Assembly: GCA_013368445.1 (NCBI GenBank)
Contig: JAACJO010000007.1
Location: 2,170,001-2,234,000, forward strand
Direction: 5' to 3'
DNA length: 64,000 nt
Source: Leucocoprinus leucothites
Lineage: Eukaryota; Basidiomycota; Agaricomycetes; Agaricales; Agaricaceae
Shown here piece by piece: positions 1 through 10,471 of this stretch. Within the stretch, counting starts at the first letter, position 1; every line of letters starts with the position of its first letter. The notes under the pieces are model-generated. The model ran no database searches and had not been told where the DNA came from. It saw nothing but the letters and a program-made list of their open reading frames with translations. The position numbers and the translations under genes are program-made.

Positions 1-344
1 GCACCACACCCAGTTTACCAACGACACCCGTGGAGTGATTGACATTGGCAGCGCTGTTTCGGCTGGGGGGTGAAGGGGGCGTTTACCTCTGGGTCATTTG
101 ATGACCGGATGCCACTACCTACCTTATCCTTCACTGTCGATGAAGTGGACAAGCGCCGACGTTCACAGGAATGAGTGTCAGCCGCTGGCAGTCTTAACAG
201 TGACAGTGAAGGTACTCGATCGAATCGTCGTTCAGTCGCTCCACGATGCTGAACATGCACAATCAAGATCACTTTACAAATTCGCTCCTTTCCAACTCAT
301 TCTCTAAAACTACTTCCACAGCAGAAGGCGTCACCTATTGCAGA

Positions 345-1100
345 GGAAGACAAAAGCGAACCGCTCCCTCCTGTCTCCTCATCGCTCAACAACTGGATCC
401 TCCAGATCGTCATCAAGACTGTCACCTCGGAACTCGCCACCAACCTCCCCAGGTGTATCACCAAAACCATCTCCAGGTCCTAGTCTAAACACTTGGAGTC
501 CATGCCCGTACCCCAACAATGCTGCTACACTGGCTGCCGCGCTGAGGGAGAAGGCAAATTGAGGAATAAGGAGAGCGTTGGCTCAGAAGATCTCTTAGTT
601 TCTGACAGTGTTTCGAGAAAACCGAGCGACGTTTCAGCACCACCACGGTCTGGCACATCGACGCCACGAGCAAACAAACCACGACTGTTTACCCTGACCC
701 TAAACTTCCCCACCGGGCGCAAGTCCTCCGCAAACTCCAAGGCCATAACACCATCAAATAGCAACGCCGATAATGACACGGTACCGAACACACCTGCATC
801 CCCTTCCACCAATACAGGGCTCAGCTCATCACTCACCTTGACATCGACTATGTCCTCCATAGCGAGTAATCAGCTCAAGTCTCCTATCACTCCTTCCTCG
901 CCCAAGTTCCTACCGTCTCCGAAGACAAGCCGGAAATTATCTTTCGGACTACCATTTTTGAAGGCGGGTAAAGCTATCAAAGGCGTAGATGCGGAAGTAT
1001 TGAGAGGTGTGAGCTCAATTTCGAGTGGAGGCGGTAGACTGCATCTTGACAGTGTATAAAAATGGCGACCTCTTCACGCACTTTCAAGGCACTATCTAGC
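345..1100 (+). pseudogene. Ser/Pro/Thr-rich protein fragment with a one-base frameshift
   Basis: This is a low-complexity coding fragment rather than a recognised family. One frame (about 345-562) reads as a Ser/Pro-rich stretch with repeated SP, SPG and SPK motifs and ends in an alanine-rich helix-like segment (AATLAAALREKAN). It meets a stop at 560-562. Starting one base earlier, the +1 frame continues naturally (LRNKESVGSEDLLVSD) to about 1006. A plausible intron from 1007 to 1050 then leads to a short tail (VYKNGDLFTHFQG) and a stop at 1100. The switch near 555-562 needs one extra base, so the gene is broken here either by a sequencing deletion or by a real mutation. The 5' part was not resolved, and there is a competing open frame around 310-480. 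No domain is visible, and the composition fits a disordered regulatory region. Confidence 0.35.
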
Positions 1101-1689
1101 GTATGTAGAGCTGCCACTGGGAGGGGCGTGGCCTGGTGGAGAAAACGCCGTTCAGATGGGATGGACAAACACATGGATGTTGGGACAGCAGTATTTCTAT
1201 GCGCTTCATAGCGGTTTCGAGATGTTTTATGTTTCCCGTAAGTTCAGAGTCTCGGACCCGGCCTGTGGATACCTTTCCCCGGCCCCTTGGGTGCTGGTGA
1301 CTCGTTTGGGTCATCTCTGCTGAGTATCCACCACACCAACGGCGTAGCTGGCTGTTGGCTGCATCTTGGATGTCGAGAATACTGGGGCATAGCGTTCTCA
1401 GCGTGTCCAATGGTTGTCCCATGGTGATATGGTCAATACCTGGAAGACGCGTGATCCACTGTCATCAGCACTTTATTTTATATCCTTTATCTAACCTTCA
1501 CCGCTCTTTGCCTCTGACCTTGACCTTGTTCGCTTTACTTGGTCTTTCTATAGGTACATATTTCGCGCCTCGCTGCATATTTTTTGGATGGGAATATTTG
1601 GAAGAATCCATATCTGTTTCATTGTTGTTTCGCTCGCATTACAATAGTTTACATCGAACATTGATTTTTGTAGGCTATAATACGTGCTG
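1101..1689. other. Intergenic stretch with no supported gene
   Basis: It lies between the disrupted fragment on the left and the 3' end of the NACHT gene. Open frames here are short, lack splice support and do not resemble a known family. It probably holds the 3' untranslated parts of both neighbours. Confidence 0.4.
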
Positions 1690-4155
1690 TTATGACGGCG
1701 CCTCCTCGTGCACCGTCAGATGGACATGTAGCTGAGTATAAACTCCGATAAGGAAATGTAGAGAAAGTGGTAATTGTTTGGACTTGTCGTCTGGGAAGAA
1801 ATCTGAAACCCAGTACTTGAAATATTTGGTTTCGAGCTGATACTCGACAGATAAGGTTCGAAATGTGCCCTCTGATGGCTTATCGGCAAGCCTGACGAGC
1901 AATTTGTTCGGAGGAGTCTATCATTCAATCAATATTTGACGAGTGCCAAAGATTGAGGCAACAAACCTTGGTGATGAGCCAGCGAATGAATTCGGCAAAA
2001 TATTCGGGGTCTGGATCTCGTAATTTTTCAAAGTCAAAAGATTCCATTTCATCCATAAAAGTTGTTAAATGCTCGTTTGTCAGACGACGGGCGATAAACC
2101 ACGGGTAAATTCTGACAGAGTCAAGAACATTTGCATTCACTAAGCGGACGAAGCCAAATGTCGAAAGCCAGTCAGGGATTATCAACCTGATGACCGATGA
2201 TACTGACCGTTGGGAGATGTATTGTTATGTTTGCCCATCCATCGAATACACCGAACAACACAATCAAGGTTCCCAGTGGCCCCGCCTATGTGAAATTTGC
2301 CTGAACGAGCAGGATCCCGGAGAAAATCGGTAAAGGAAGCATGGTAGAATTGGAGAGCTTTTGAAGAAGCTTCGCTCGGAGGGGGAACATTGAGCACTGA
2401 ATGTAATGATTTGAGTGCTCCGTAGTACGAAGCTTGAGTAAGGAGGAGATAATTAGCTTGATCTTGAACATGTTGCACAAAATTGGACTCCCAGCGGTTT
2501 AGGCTTGCACCCAAAATCTGCATTGTGATAGGCAGGACAGTGGCCGGTACGTCAGAAAGGACTCGACCGTAGAGCCGGTCAAGGGCTTCGAGTGGATTAA
2601 CCTGAACACCTCCATCAACTCCAAGACCGGAAGCTACCCTAGTGCAGATCCGGAGTTGTTTCTCTGGATCACCAACTTCCTTGTCTCCGATAAATCGGGC
2701 CATAAAGGATACATAACCGAGATGGCCAGATGCCGCCTTACAAAGGCGATCTACATCCTGCCTCGGTGGCCAATCCGCAGGTAGAAAGCCTGCAAACTGC
2801 TTTCGGATTTTTGCGAGCTCCCCTTCGAGAACGCGCCTCGCATCAGCTTGCGCTTCAGCGTCGTTGACAGAAATCTCCTTTTGATCGCAAGCACCAGGAA
2901 AGTCAACGTCAGAAACTATGGTCTTGAAGTGCCATTCCGGACGACTGTAGATCAACCATAGTAGCGGGAACTGCTTGATTCGTCCGGCATGATCGAGGAG
3001 GAGCTGGACAAGCTCGCATTGCTCCTCTGTGCCTTTGCACTCATCCAACCCGTCGAGTATGATGAGGAGGGGATCTTGGAGAGAGGCGTTTGAAGTAGTT
3101 GCGATGAGCTGGAATGGTTCAATGATGAGCTTTTTGAACTGGGTAGAGCGATTCTTGTTCAGGATCAAAAGGTCATCTGCTAAGCGCTGGCTGACGATCT
3201 GTTTGTAGGTATCGTTCCGCATCGCAAGCTGGTAAGCGAGCGTCGGGATGACGGTCGCAGGGTCGTTGATCTGTCCTGGCCGGGAGAAGAAGAACGTTCC
3301 TCCCAGATGCCCTGTTTCCTCTAACTCCTCCGCAATGCTCTGCGCAATAGCAGATTTGCCAATTCCTGCTGGGCCCATGTACCACAGCAACCTTTGTTCC
3401 CGACTGGGATTGCCACGCCATTGTAGAACCTCGTTTCTCAGTGACGCTCGAGTATTTTCGCTACATCGAGGTGGGTACTCCCGATAGTCTGAGTCATGTA
3501 TCGCCCGAGGGTTTCCTTTCTCGATGAGTCGCTGCAGTACTGCGAGCCCCGTCAGGTTGAAGCTGAGGCCAACGAAGAACATCTTACCAGGTTGATTGGA
3601 CTGTACCGTGTCGACCATGTTCACATGTCCATTGATAACAAAGCCACTTGCGTTGGCGAAGGGACCCAATGCAGGGTAAAGACTAAGTGCTGTAGAATTA
3701 CCAGTGAGAAGGGGATCGTGTCTCATAGGCGCCCGGTGGCTTGCCTGTGTCATGCTGACTATGATTTTTCGCCTCCACGCCAGGTTGTTGAATACCTTTC
3801 GGCAATGTTTGCAGGGCGTTCAATGAGAAATCCAGGTGTCGAGTCTGGGAGATACCAATCTCCGGAATCGTTGATGAATGGACCGGTGCTGAAAGTGTGT
3901 GAGCGACAGGGGACGAAATCATACAACATGATGAAGGCAATTGCCTTTGTGGGGTTCTGTTGCAATGTTTTCAATGTTATCGCGGCGATCTGCCTCGCTG
4001 GCGTCGAGCTGTAGGAGTGTTTCTCGGCGCTTGGTAGGACTTGTCGCTGGTTTGTTTGCATCGTCGTCTTGGGTTCTTGAGGGATAGGCTTCTTGTTCAC
4101 TTTCTGAGAATCTAACTCTGGCCCAAATCCTCTCAAATATTGCTTTCAGAGGCAT
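1690..4155 (-). CDS. NACHT-domain NTPase, Agaricomycete NLR-like protein
   Basis: This is a STAND-class NTPase of the type that acts as an NLR-like receptor or regulator in fungi. The large exon (about 3753-2208) carries a Walker A motif (GPAGIGKSAIAQ, near 3375-3340) and a Walker B motif (LLIILDGLDEC, near 3070-3040). It also has the family-typical sensor stretch (WLIYSRPEW) and a late helix motif (FYHASFTDFL). A short beta-like motif (ASGFVINGHVNMVDT) precedes the NACHT domain, as is common in mushroom NACHT proteins. Two introns at the 3' end keep phase: 2207-2140, with a CTGAC branch site, and 1966-1918. The protein then ends at 1690. The 5' end is uncertain. A likely first exon begins at the ATG at 4155 (MPLKAIFERIWARVRF), with one or two introns between about 3940 and 3753. 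No WD40, ankyrin or TPR repeats follow, so the C-terminus is short for a full NLR. The target it senses is unknown. Confidence 0.8.
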
Positions 4156-4724
4156 AGTGGGAGAGATGGATCATGGAAGGAGGCAGGTCGCTTGGCGTCT
4201 ATCTGTCGGTGAGAAGCATTGCTTGAAGCTGTGTATTGCACGTTGTTGAGCCAAAAATATACGTCAACCTACAGGCGCCCAAATGATTACCGAATGAGAC
4301 CTACACAGAAAGGCTTGTCGGTCAATCATCGCCGAGGCCTGAGGTCGTACATTCTTTTGAGGAAAGGCTTGGTCTCTTGAAAGTCAGAGCGCGACACTGG
4401 TACACAAACACAATTGATTGTGTTTAATATCTTGTACATAAATAACATATACCTGGGCCTGGCGATCAGCTATGAAAGCCGCTCGCTGAAATCGGTTTGT
4501 CCGAAATTCCTGATTTTGGCCTAGGGACATATCCAAAACTCTCGAAGATATCCCTTCTCCCAGTCTCTCATCTCCGTAGCGTGTGTCGACATTGTTAGTC
4601 CCCACTTGTCTATCACACAACAGGCTGGGGAAGTTGAGGGTCCCCCGCTGCACCGCTTCCGGTAAGAAAATACCAATAAGCGTATGCCAAACCGATAAAT
4701 GTACACCATGACAGACATACAATA
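4156..4724. other. Intergenic region between NACHT gene and GPALPP gene
   Basis: It holds the presumed promoter of the leftward NACHT gene and the 3' flank of the next leftward gene. I see no convincing coding exon or repeat. Confidence 0.4.
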
Positions 4725-5927
4725 TTACAAGAAGCTTCCACCCCCACCTGAACCAAAGCGATCTCCCAGGCCTTTCGAGTCCCGGATCATTTGATTCCTT
4801 TTGCCGTCATCCATGAGCCTCCCACCGAGGGCCATATCCCTTGAGTGATCCCAAATAGCTTTTGGTCCGTCGTCCTCGTCTTCTATATTCTTTCGCGATG
4901 TGTGTTGTTCGACGAGTGAAGGGCCGCGAAGCGTTCGCTACAGCATTTGAATAGGATTAGTCACAGATATATTCGATAGTCGAGCGGAGACATACAGTGT
5001 ATTCGTCTACGCCCCTCCTGATACTCTCTTCTTCCTGTTTACTCCGTTTCCTACTTGAGGATCCCACACCGAGAGCCTCCTCATTTGCAACGTCAACTGC
5101 TCGTCTTTTCTTTCCAGCCACCTCGTCAGCTATCCGTTGCTGTCTCTCTGCAGGAGTTTCAGTCCAGAGGTTGTTGTCACGCTTATTCACGGGGCCACTT
5201 GTTCGCGCAAACTGACGCGCCTTAAGCTTGGTCGTGTCAAGGTCTATGTTGTTCAAATGCATAAGAACTTGGTGAATGGCAGACTGATACGAAGAAAGAG
5301 CTTACTTCCGAGTAGGTCGCTAGCACTTGGCGGAACCAGCATCCATTCTTCACGTTTTAGTGCTTTTGGCTCCTTGGCTTTCTCTTCATTCTTTCGCCGA
5401 CGTTCTTCTCTCTCCATGAACTCTGCTACAGCATCCTTCTCATGCATGGCCTGGAGGCCTGAAGGAAGGGGTTTGGGGCCAAAATCGTCGTCATCAGAGT
5501 CGTCCTCTTGGTAGTAATGAGAAGGATGAGAAGGAAAAGAAGGTCCCATAGTGCGACGCAGTGAACCAGAAGCAGGTGCAAGTGTAGATGAAGTAGTGGA
5601 CAGTTCATGTGAAGGTGATTTGGGCTTTGAAGTCGATGGATTGGATCGTTGGACGAGAAGTTCCGGGGGGAGAGCAGGACCATAGTCGTCTTCCTCTTCT
5701 TCTTCCTCCTCTTCCTCTCCAGATTTCTCTTGCTTACTTTCCTGGAGCAGAGCAGGAGGTATCTGAGGTCCAATATGGTTAGATTCTTCCGGGGGTCTGG
5801 ATGTGCCAGTAACACCATCAGGAATTTGTGGACCTATCGAAGGACCAGGACCCTCCCCTTCGTCGCCCGAAGCAGTATCAGCATTCACGTTCTGGAGGAG
5901 GTGAGGAGGAATGTCGGGACCAATCAT
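4725..5927 (-). CDS. GPALPP-motif protein (DUF3752 family)
   Basis: The protein has repeated GPALPP-like motifs in the N-terminal half (IGPDIPP, IGPQIPP, GPALPPELL, FGPKPLP) separated by acidic and Ser-rich linkers. A basic coiled-coil-like segment follows (EFMEREERRRKNEEKAKE), and then the conserved C-terminal block (AIWDHSRDMALGGRLMDDG) with a Gly-rich end. That is the full architecture of the eukaryotic GPALPP1/DUF3752 family, whose molecular role is poorly known; its composition suggests a nuclear protein. There are three exons: 5927-5306, 5243-4996 and 4937-4725. The two introns are 62 and 58 nt, phases match, and they give 360 residues. The start is the first ATG of the GPALPP frame, directly before the first motif. 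A run of nine Glu codons lies near 5700. Confidence 0.9.
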
Positions 5928-6942
5928 GGAGGTTACGCTGTGGATGGAACTCCGACGAGCCCGTTCACCTGACTGGACGCTGAGCGCCTTATGTAAACCC
6001 TCTGATCACAAACCCTCACAAACCGCCAATTGTCCGAGTCCCTGCCGAATCCTCTTTCTCGCCCCGATCTTGTTTTCCTGTCCTACGCAGGCTCAAATTC
6101 TAGACAAGCTTGCGCTATGAAATCTTACATAACTGTGAAGACGGCTTGCGCTCGGTTCTGCCTTGCTCCCTCCACTCCGAGCTTACCTATAACGTTCGAC
6201 TTGCAATGCATATGACATGAAGCTCCTGCAAGCTCGGAAGCCTGCTGCCCCGCATCGCTATTTCTGCAACACATTCTGTACCTGATCTAAAATTATCCAG
6301 CAGAGATATTCTGGTTTCCTGTCGTTATATCCCTCGCCCTGCACCGGCCGTAGGAGTTGTGTCTCTGGACTCACGAATAACGTAAATGTCCACGCCATTC
6401 CTCTACCTGGGGCTTTACAGCCGTACCCTAAATAACATATGACATGAGCGGCCTTATAGCCCATCGTGGGTACTCCACGTTCAACTGGAATTCAAATCCA
6501 TCTCACCTGCATGTCGGGACGGGACTGCTGCTTTCTCCTACATTCCCAGAGTATTCTATGGGATCCCGCCGCTTCAGGCGGACACTTTGAAGCTCCCGGT
6601 GGCTAAAAAGCGGATTATTGTTGATATACCGGAGATATTACCCAGTTATTCTGTCGGCATTCCATTTGAAACGTTGGAGTCAATCTGTTGCTCCTAACCC
6701 TGCAATCCAGCTATTTTGAACCTCCAACGTAACATATACGGTCCGATCGTAGGTATATGTAACATGAATCAGCTGCGGACACGAGCGGGCATACGAGGTG
6801 TTTTTTTTTGAACATGAGGAAGGCTCCACTGAGGACCTTGAAACATTTTGTGGCGTTGGTCAGGTTTTTCTTCCAGAAAGACTTAAAAGCGCAGGTGCTT
6901 TCCACTCTACTACCCAATTAACCCACCAGGTTACTTTCAGAT
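5928..6942. other. Divergent intergenic region
   Basis: It lies between the leftward GPALPP gene and the rightward secreted-protein gene, so it should hold both promoters. Several pyrimidine-rich tracts occur close to 6930, upstream of the secreted-protein ATG. I see no supportable exon, RNA gene or repeat. Confidence 0.4.
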
Positions 6943-7390
6943 ATGCGCTTCACTGCTTTACTCGCTGCCGCCATCTTTACCTTCACCTCTACCGCCGCGG
7001 CGATCCCCCAGGGGACGCCTATGCTGCCAGCCCATTGTAAGTACCCATCTGTGTCAATACCTGGTCACGAACGTTTGTTTATATCTATCTATAGGTAATA
7101 CAGAACATGTAAGTGAAACAGCTTCAAGAAACAAACCGTCTGGATATCGACGTCTCAACTTTTCTTACTATCTTTCACGTATTTTCTCCGTTCCAGCCCT
7201 GTGAGTAGCTCAATGCATTTTATCACCTATGTATTCTTACTCAAATACCCGACCAGGTCCTACTGGATATCAATGCTGTGGTCCTTTCACAGTTCAGGGC
7301 GGAAAGTAAGCCAGTCCCTACTTCTTTTATGTCTCAACGCCCGACCTTCCTTCCAGTTGCATCAGGGCCGGCCTTTTATGCCCTCTGTGA
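6943..7390 (+). CDS. Small secreted six-cysteine protein built from micro-exons
   Basis: The prediction is 64 residues in five exons: 6943-7036, 7095-7108 (14 nt), 7197-7200 (4 nt), 7257-7305 and 7357-7390. Each intron has GT...AG ends and phases match throughout. Residues 1-20 are a clear signal peptide (MRFTALLAAAIFTFTSTAAA). The mature part has six cysteines spaced C-x5-C-x5-CC-x9-C-x6-C (positions 32, 38, 44, 45, 55 and 62), which would allow three disulphides. Skipping the 4-nt exon gives a frame with almost no cysteines, which argues for the micro-exon. It is too short and wrongly spaced for a hydrophobin. Basidiomycetes encode many small secreted Cys-rich proteins, some of them effectors, but no function can be assigned. 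The gene stands alone on its strand. Confidence 0.65.
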
Positions 7391-8081
7391 ATGAGCGTAA
7401 ATGCTCTGAATGTTACAAACCAGCCCTTGCTCTGAGACTCGTCGAAGTTCTGTCGTGTTATATTCAATGACCTGTACTTCTTGATATTTTTCGTCCTAAT
7501 CACAGCTACTATCGATGCTCTCAGCGTCGTATGCGATCTTTAGGAGTGAGTTAGAGACCTTGGCGACCGGACTATCTCTCAATCTGGTGTCATCAATCCG
7601 CCGGTTACGGGCGATTAGACTATACAGCAAGAAAAACCGTTGGACCACGACTCAAGCTGGACCTGAGGACCTCATGACTAGCGCTACGTCTTGAGCCGCT
7701 ACTCCCCCACTAATAGCCAGGCTCTTGTTGTGGTATCATTAGGTTGCGAGAGTTCTAAGCCCTTGACCCGACAGTTCTTTGGTGTTGCTAAGTCTGAGGG
7801 AGACCAGGCAGCCGTTGAAATCAAACATTTTTCGGGCATAGAACGGTTGGTTTTCGGTGGCAAGGTATGAATGAATGCCGTGAGCTACACCTTCAACACT
7901 CCTCTTAACTACACAATAAGCTGAGGACATGAACTATGACAATATACGTAAAGACGAGCTATACCGACTTGACCGAGATCAACGCCGAGAATCACAAGAA
8001 CATAAGGACTAACTCTGTAGTGGCCACAAGCATTTTGTCCTAGTTTTCCTTGCGCGAAACTGTTTGATGAGTTCCGTTGCT
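7391..8081. other. Convergent intergenic region
   Basis: It lies between the 3' ends of the secreted-protein gene (+) and the Zn-cluster gene (-). No coding exon, repeat or structured RNA could be supported. Confidence 0.4.
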
Positions 8082-9322
8082 TTACATACGGATCTCTTCC
8101 ATAGTCTTTCCGATCAAATTTTCTATAGTGGCATGATGCCTAGCAGATTCTTTGATCATGTCCTTGAATAGCGAGAGGACAGCAGAAGAGCGATCCTCCG
8201 CAACGACATTTGTCTCCTCGCTGGAGCCAGAGACTTTTGGCCTTCTCTGGGGGCGCTGTCCGGGTTTATCTTCGTCACTTTCGTCTTCCACGTGAACGCG
8301 TTTGCGTTCATTCACTCCAGCGGCTCTCGTCTTCCTGGGCGTCGGATGATCAGAGTCGTCCGAGTCCTCGTCTTCCTGTGACGATCCTTGCTCCGAGTCC
8401 TCCGTGGCGCTCTCACACCTAACCTTTTTGTAGCTACACCGAAGACAACGTCGGCCATTGGACCTGACGCGACGCCAGCAATGTAAGCCATCCTTAACGC
8501 ATACGGTGCATCTACTGCGAGAAGGTTTCCAGGATGCAGACGCATGATAAATGCATCCATCTGTTGCGACTTTGTACTGTAGCCGTCGCGATCTCTTAGT
8601 TTGATAAGTATACTGAATGATACGACGATATTCACCTGGCGGACCGAATTGTTGGGATGTTTTCTTGCCTTTGCTTTGTCTGCAGCGACCTCCTCAGTGC
8701 TAAATTCGGATTCATCCCGATCTTTCAGGTAGTATATTTTCGGAGACTTTGCCGTGGCGGGATAAGCAACACCAGGTTCTGTTTCATCGACATAAGGGAG
8801 TGGTTCTCCGTCATTTTTCCATTCGAGAACAGATCCTGGAGCACGCGTGAAAGTGGGCTCGGAGGAACGGAAGCCACCCTCGCTAGGCTTCTTCAATAAC
8901 CTCGAAGGAGCTCTCATCTCTACGCAACTGAATACCAGACTAGGGTTTATACCACGGGACTGGTCTATATCAACGTTCATACGCGTGCCGGTCGGGGTCC
9001 CTCTCCTCGTATCCGATGTGGCGCTCCGACCGAACCCACCAAGTGGTACGCCATCGAAGTATACTCTATGGTGCCCTGTATCCTTTTCCGAGACTTTCGC
9101 CAAGTTTTTTGCCTGTCTACCTTTGATTAAGCGCTCTTCTTCCTGCCTTTGGCGATCGACAAGACGCAGGCGAAGTAGTTCTCGCTTCTTCTTCTCGATA
9201 GCAGCTTTGTCCTGTTCCCATTGATCAAGCCGAACATAGTACATGTCAAGTTCTTTGAGCGACAATTTCATCAAGTCATCCTCGGAGAGGATTTTGAAGT
9301 CCTTGATGCTATGGGCCGACAT
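8082..9322 (-). CDS. Zn2Cys6-like cysteine-cluster protein
   Basis: The protein has 399 residues in two exons (9322-8636 and 8594-8082) joined over a short 41-nt intron. The first exon gives a charged N-terminal half with a coiled-coil-like segment (about residues 25-75, rich in Lys, Arg and Glu) and an otherwise uncharacterised middle. The second exon, read in the frame set by the intron, gives a cluster at residues 258-289 spaced C-x2-C-x6-C-x10-C-x2-C-x6-C. This matches the Zn(II)2Cys6 spacing, but the Lys/Arg run sits in the second half (CLRCSYKKVRC) instead of the first. Acidic Ser/Asp tracts and a basic nuclear-localisation-like patch (NERKRV) follow, and the end is helical (SLFKDMIKESARHH). 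A nuclear DNA-binding role is an inference. I do not recognise a named orthologue. Reading the first exon straight through the intron would lose the cysteines. Confidence 0.65.
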
Positions 9323-9545
9323 GATGTACAGGATTAAGCGACGTGCATAACTCGGAGGGCAGCCGCTGTAAGTAATATATATAACCGAATTAAATCAGTA
9401 AATATTTACCAGTCACGAACGCGTGACAGACGCGATGGGATTCTTGTCTGATTTAGTATTTTCCGTGTCACACGGGCACACAAACCTTCTAAAACGGTGA
9501 AATATCCCCTAATCCTGTTATCACTATCACTATCACCAATACATC

Positions 9546-10202
9546 ATGGTAAGCCAGCATCGTTTCGCTCAAGTGTCGTTCCTACTTAGGCCATGTCTTG
9601 TTGATCAGGGAGTGGACATAGTAAACATCAAAGATGGCGACGGCGTCAACTTTCCAAAGGTTGGCGGTAAGGAATAGCTTGTTCTTCGGTTCATGAATAA
9701 TGGAGCCTAATCCCTGATTATCATCTCTTCGTCTGCTCCAGATACGGTAAGGATCCACTATACGGGAACACTGAAGAGCGATGGCAAACAGTTCGACTCC
9801 AGCGTTACACGGTGAGTTCCTCCTTCATTGTATATCAAACGCTATGAACTTGTAGCACGCGTAATACAGCAACAGGCCGTTCGAGACACAGATCGGTGTT
9901 GGCAACGTTATCAGAGGATGGGATGAAGGTGAGATTGTTTGTATCAGACCTTTCTTCAATGCGTTGAACGACTGCCCTAGGTGTACCAAAGTTATCCCTC
10001 GGCCAGAAGGCTAAGCTGATCATCAGCTCCGACTTTGTATGTACCAAGAATCCAAGTATATAATGCCTGTAGACGTAACTAATAAACATGCCCATCACAG
10101 GGATATGGTGCACGCGGTGCGGGAGGGGGGAGTATTCCACCTAACGCTGATCTTGTTTTCGAAGTCGAACTCCTGGCGATCAATGGGAAGGGGGTGGCAT
10201 AA
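9546..10202 (+). CDS. FPR1: FKBP12-type peptidyl-prolyl isomerase, copy 1
   Basis: This is a cytosolic single-domain FKBP that isomerises X-Pro bonds and is the expected receptor for FK506 and rapamycin. There are six exons: 9546-9548 (the ATG alone), 9609-9666, 9742-9811, 9870-9928, 9981-10036 and 10101-10202, giving 115 residues. Hallmark segments are present in order: VRIHYTGTL, KQFDSS, RPFE, VIRGWDEGV, GYGARGAGG and LVFEVELLAING. They supply the Tyr, Asp, Phe, Trp and second Tyr that line the drug and substrate pocket. The Gly-rich loop after GYGARG has one extra Gly and a Ser compared with the usual sequence. A second FKBP follows 270 bp downstream with the same exon plan. Length and motifs are typical of the family. 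Confidence 0.95.
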
Positions 10203-10471
10203 TGTGGATCAAACAACATAGCTAATAACAGTGTACTACATAACCGCTTACTGTGAAGTTTATAAATGTTGAATCTTGCGCAAAGCGCTCACGCGACAGA
10301 GATATTTCCATCACCGACATCCTTGTCTACATCCCCTCTACATCCCTCTCGTGGGCAAGTCAATCTGATATATGATGATCAGCCTGGAATTATCAGGACC
10401 GAGAAAGGCAAATGTCCTCGGCGGTGATGCATCAGTAATCCCAGTCTAGTTATCCACAGACAAAGCAGCCA

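Noticed and set aside
7109..7256. A single 148-nt intron in the cysteine-rich gene instead of two introns with a 4-nt exon
   Set aside because: It changes the frame downstream and destroys the cysteine pattern, while both smaller introns have good donor and acceptor sites.
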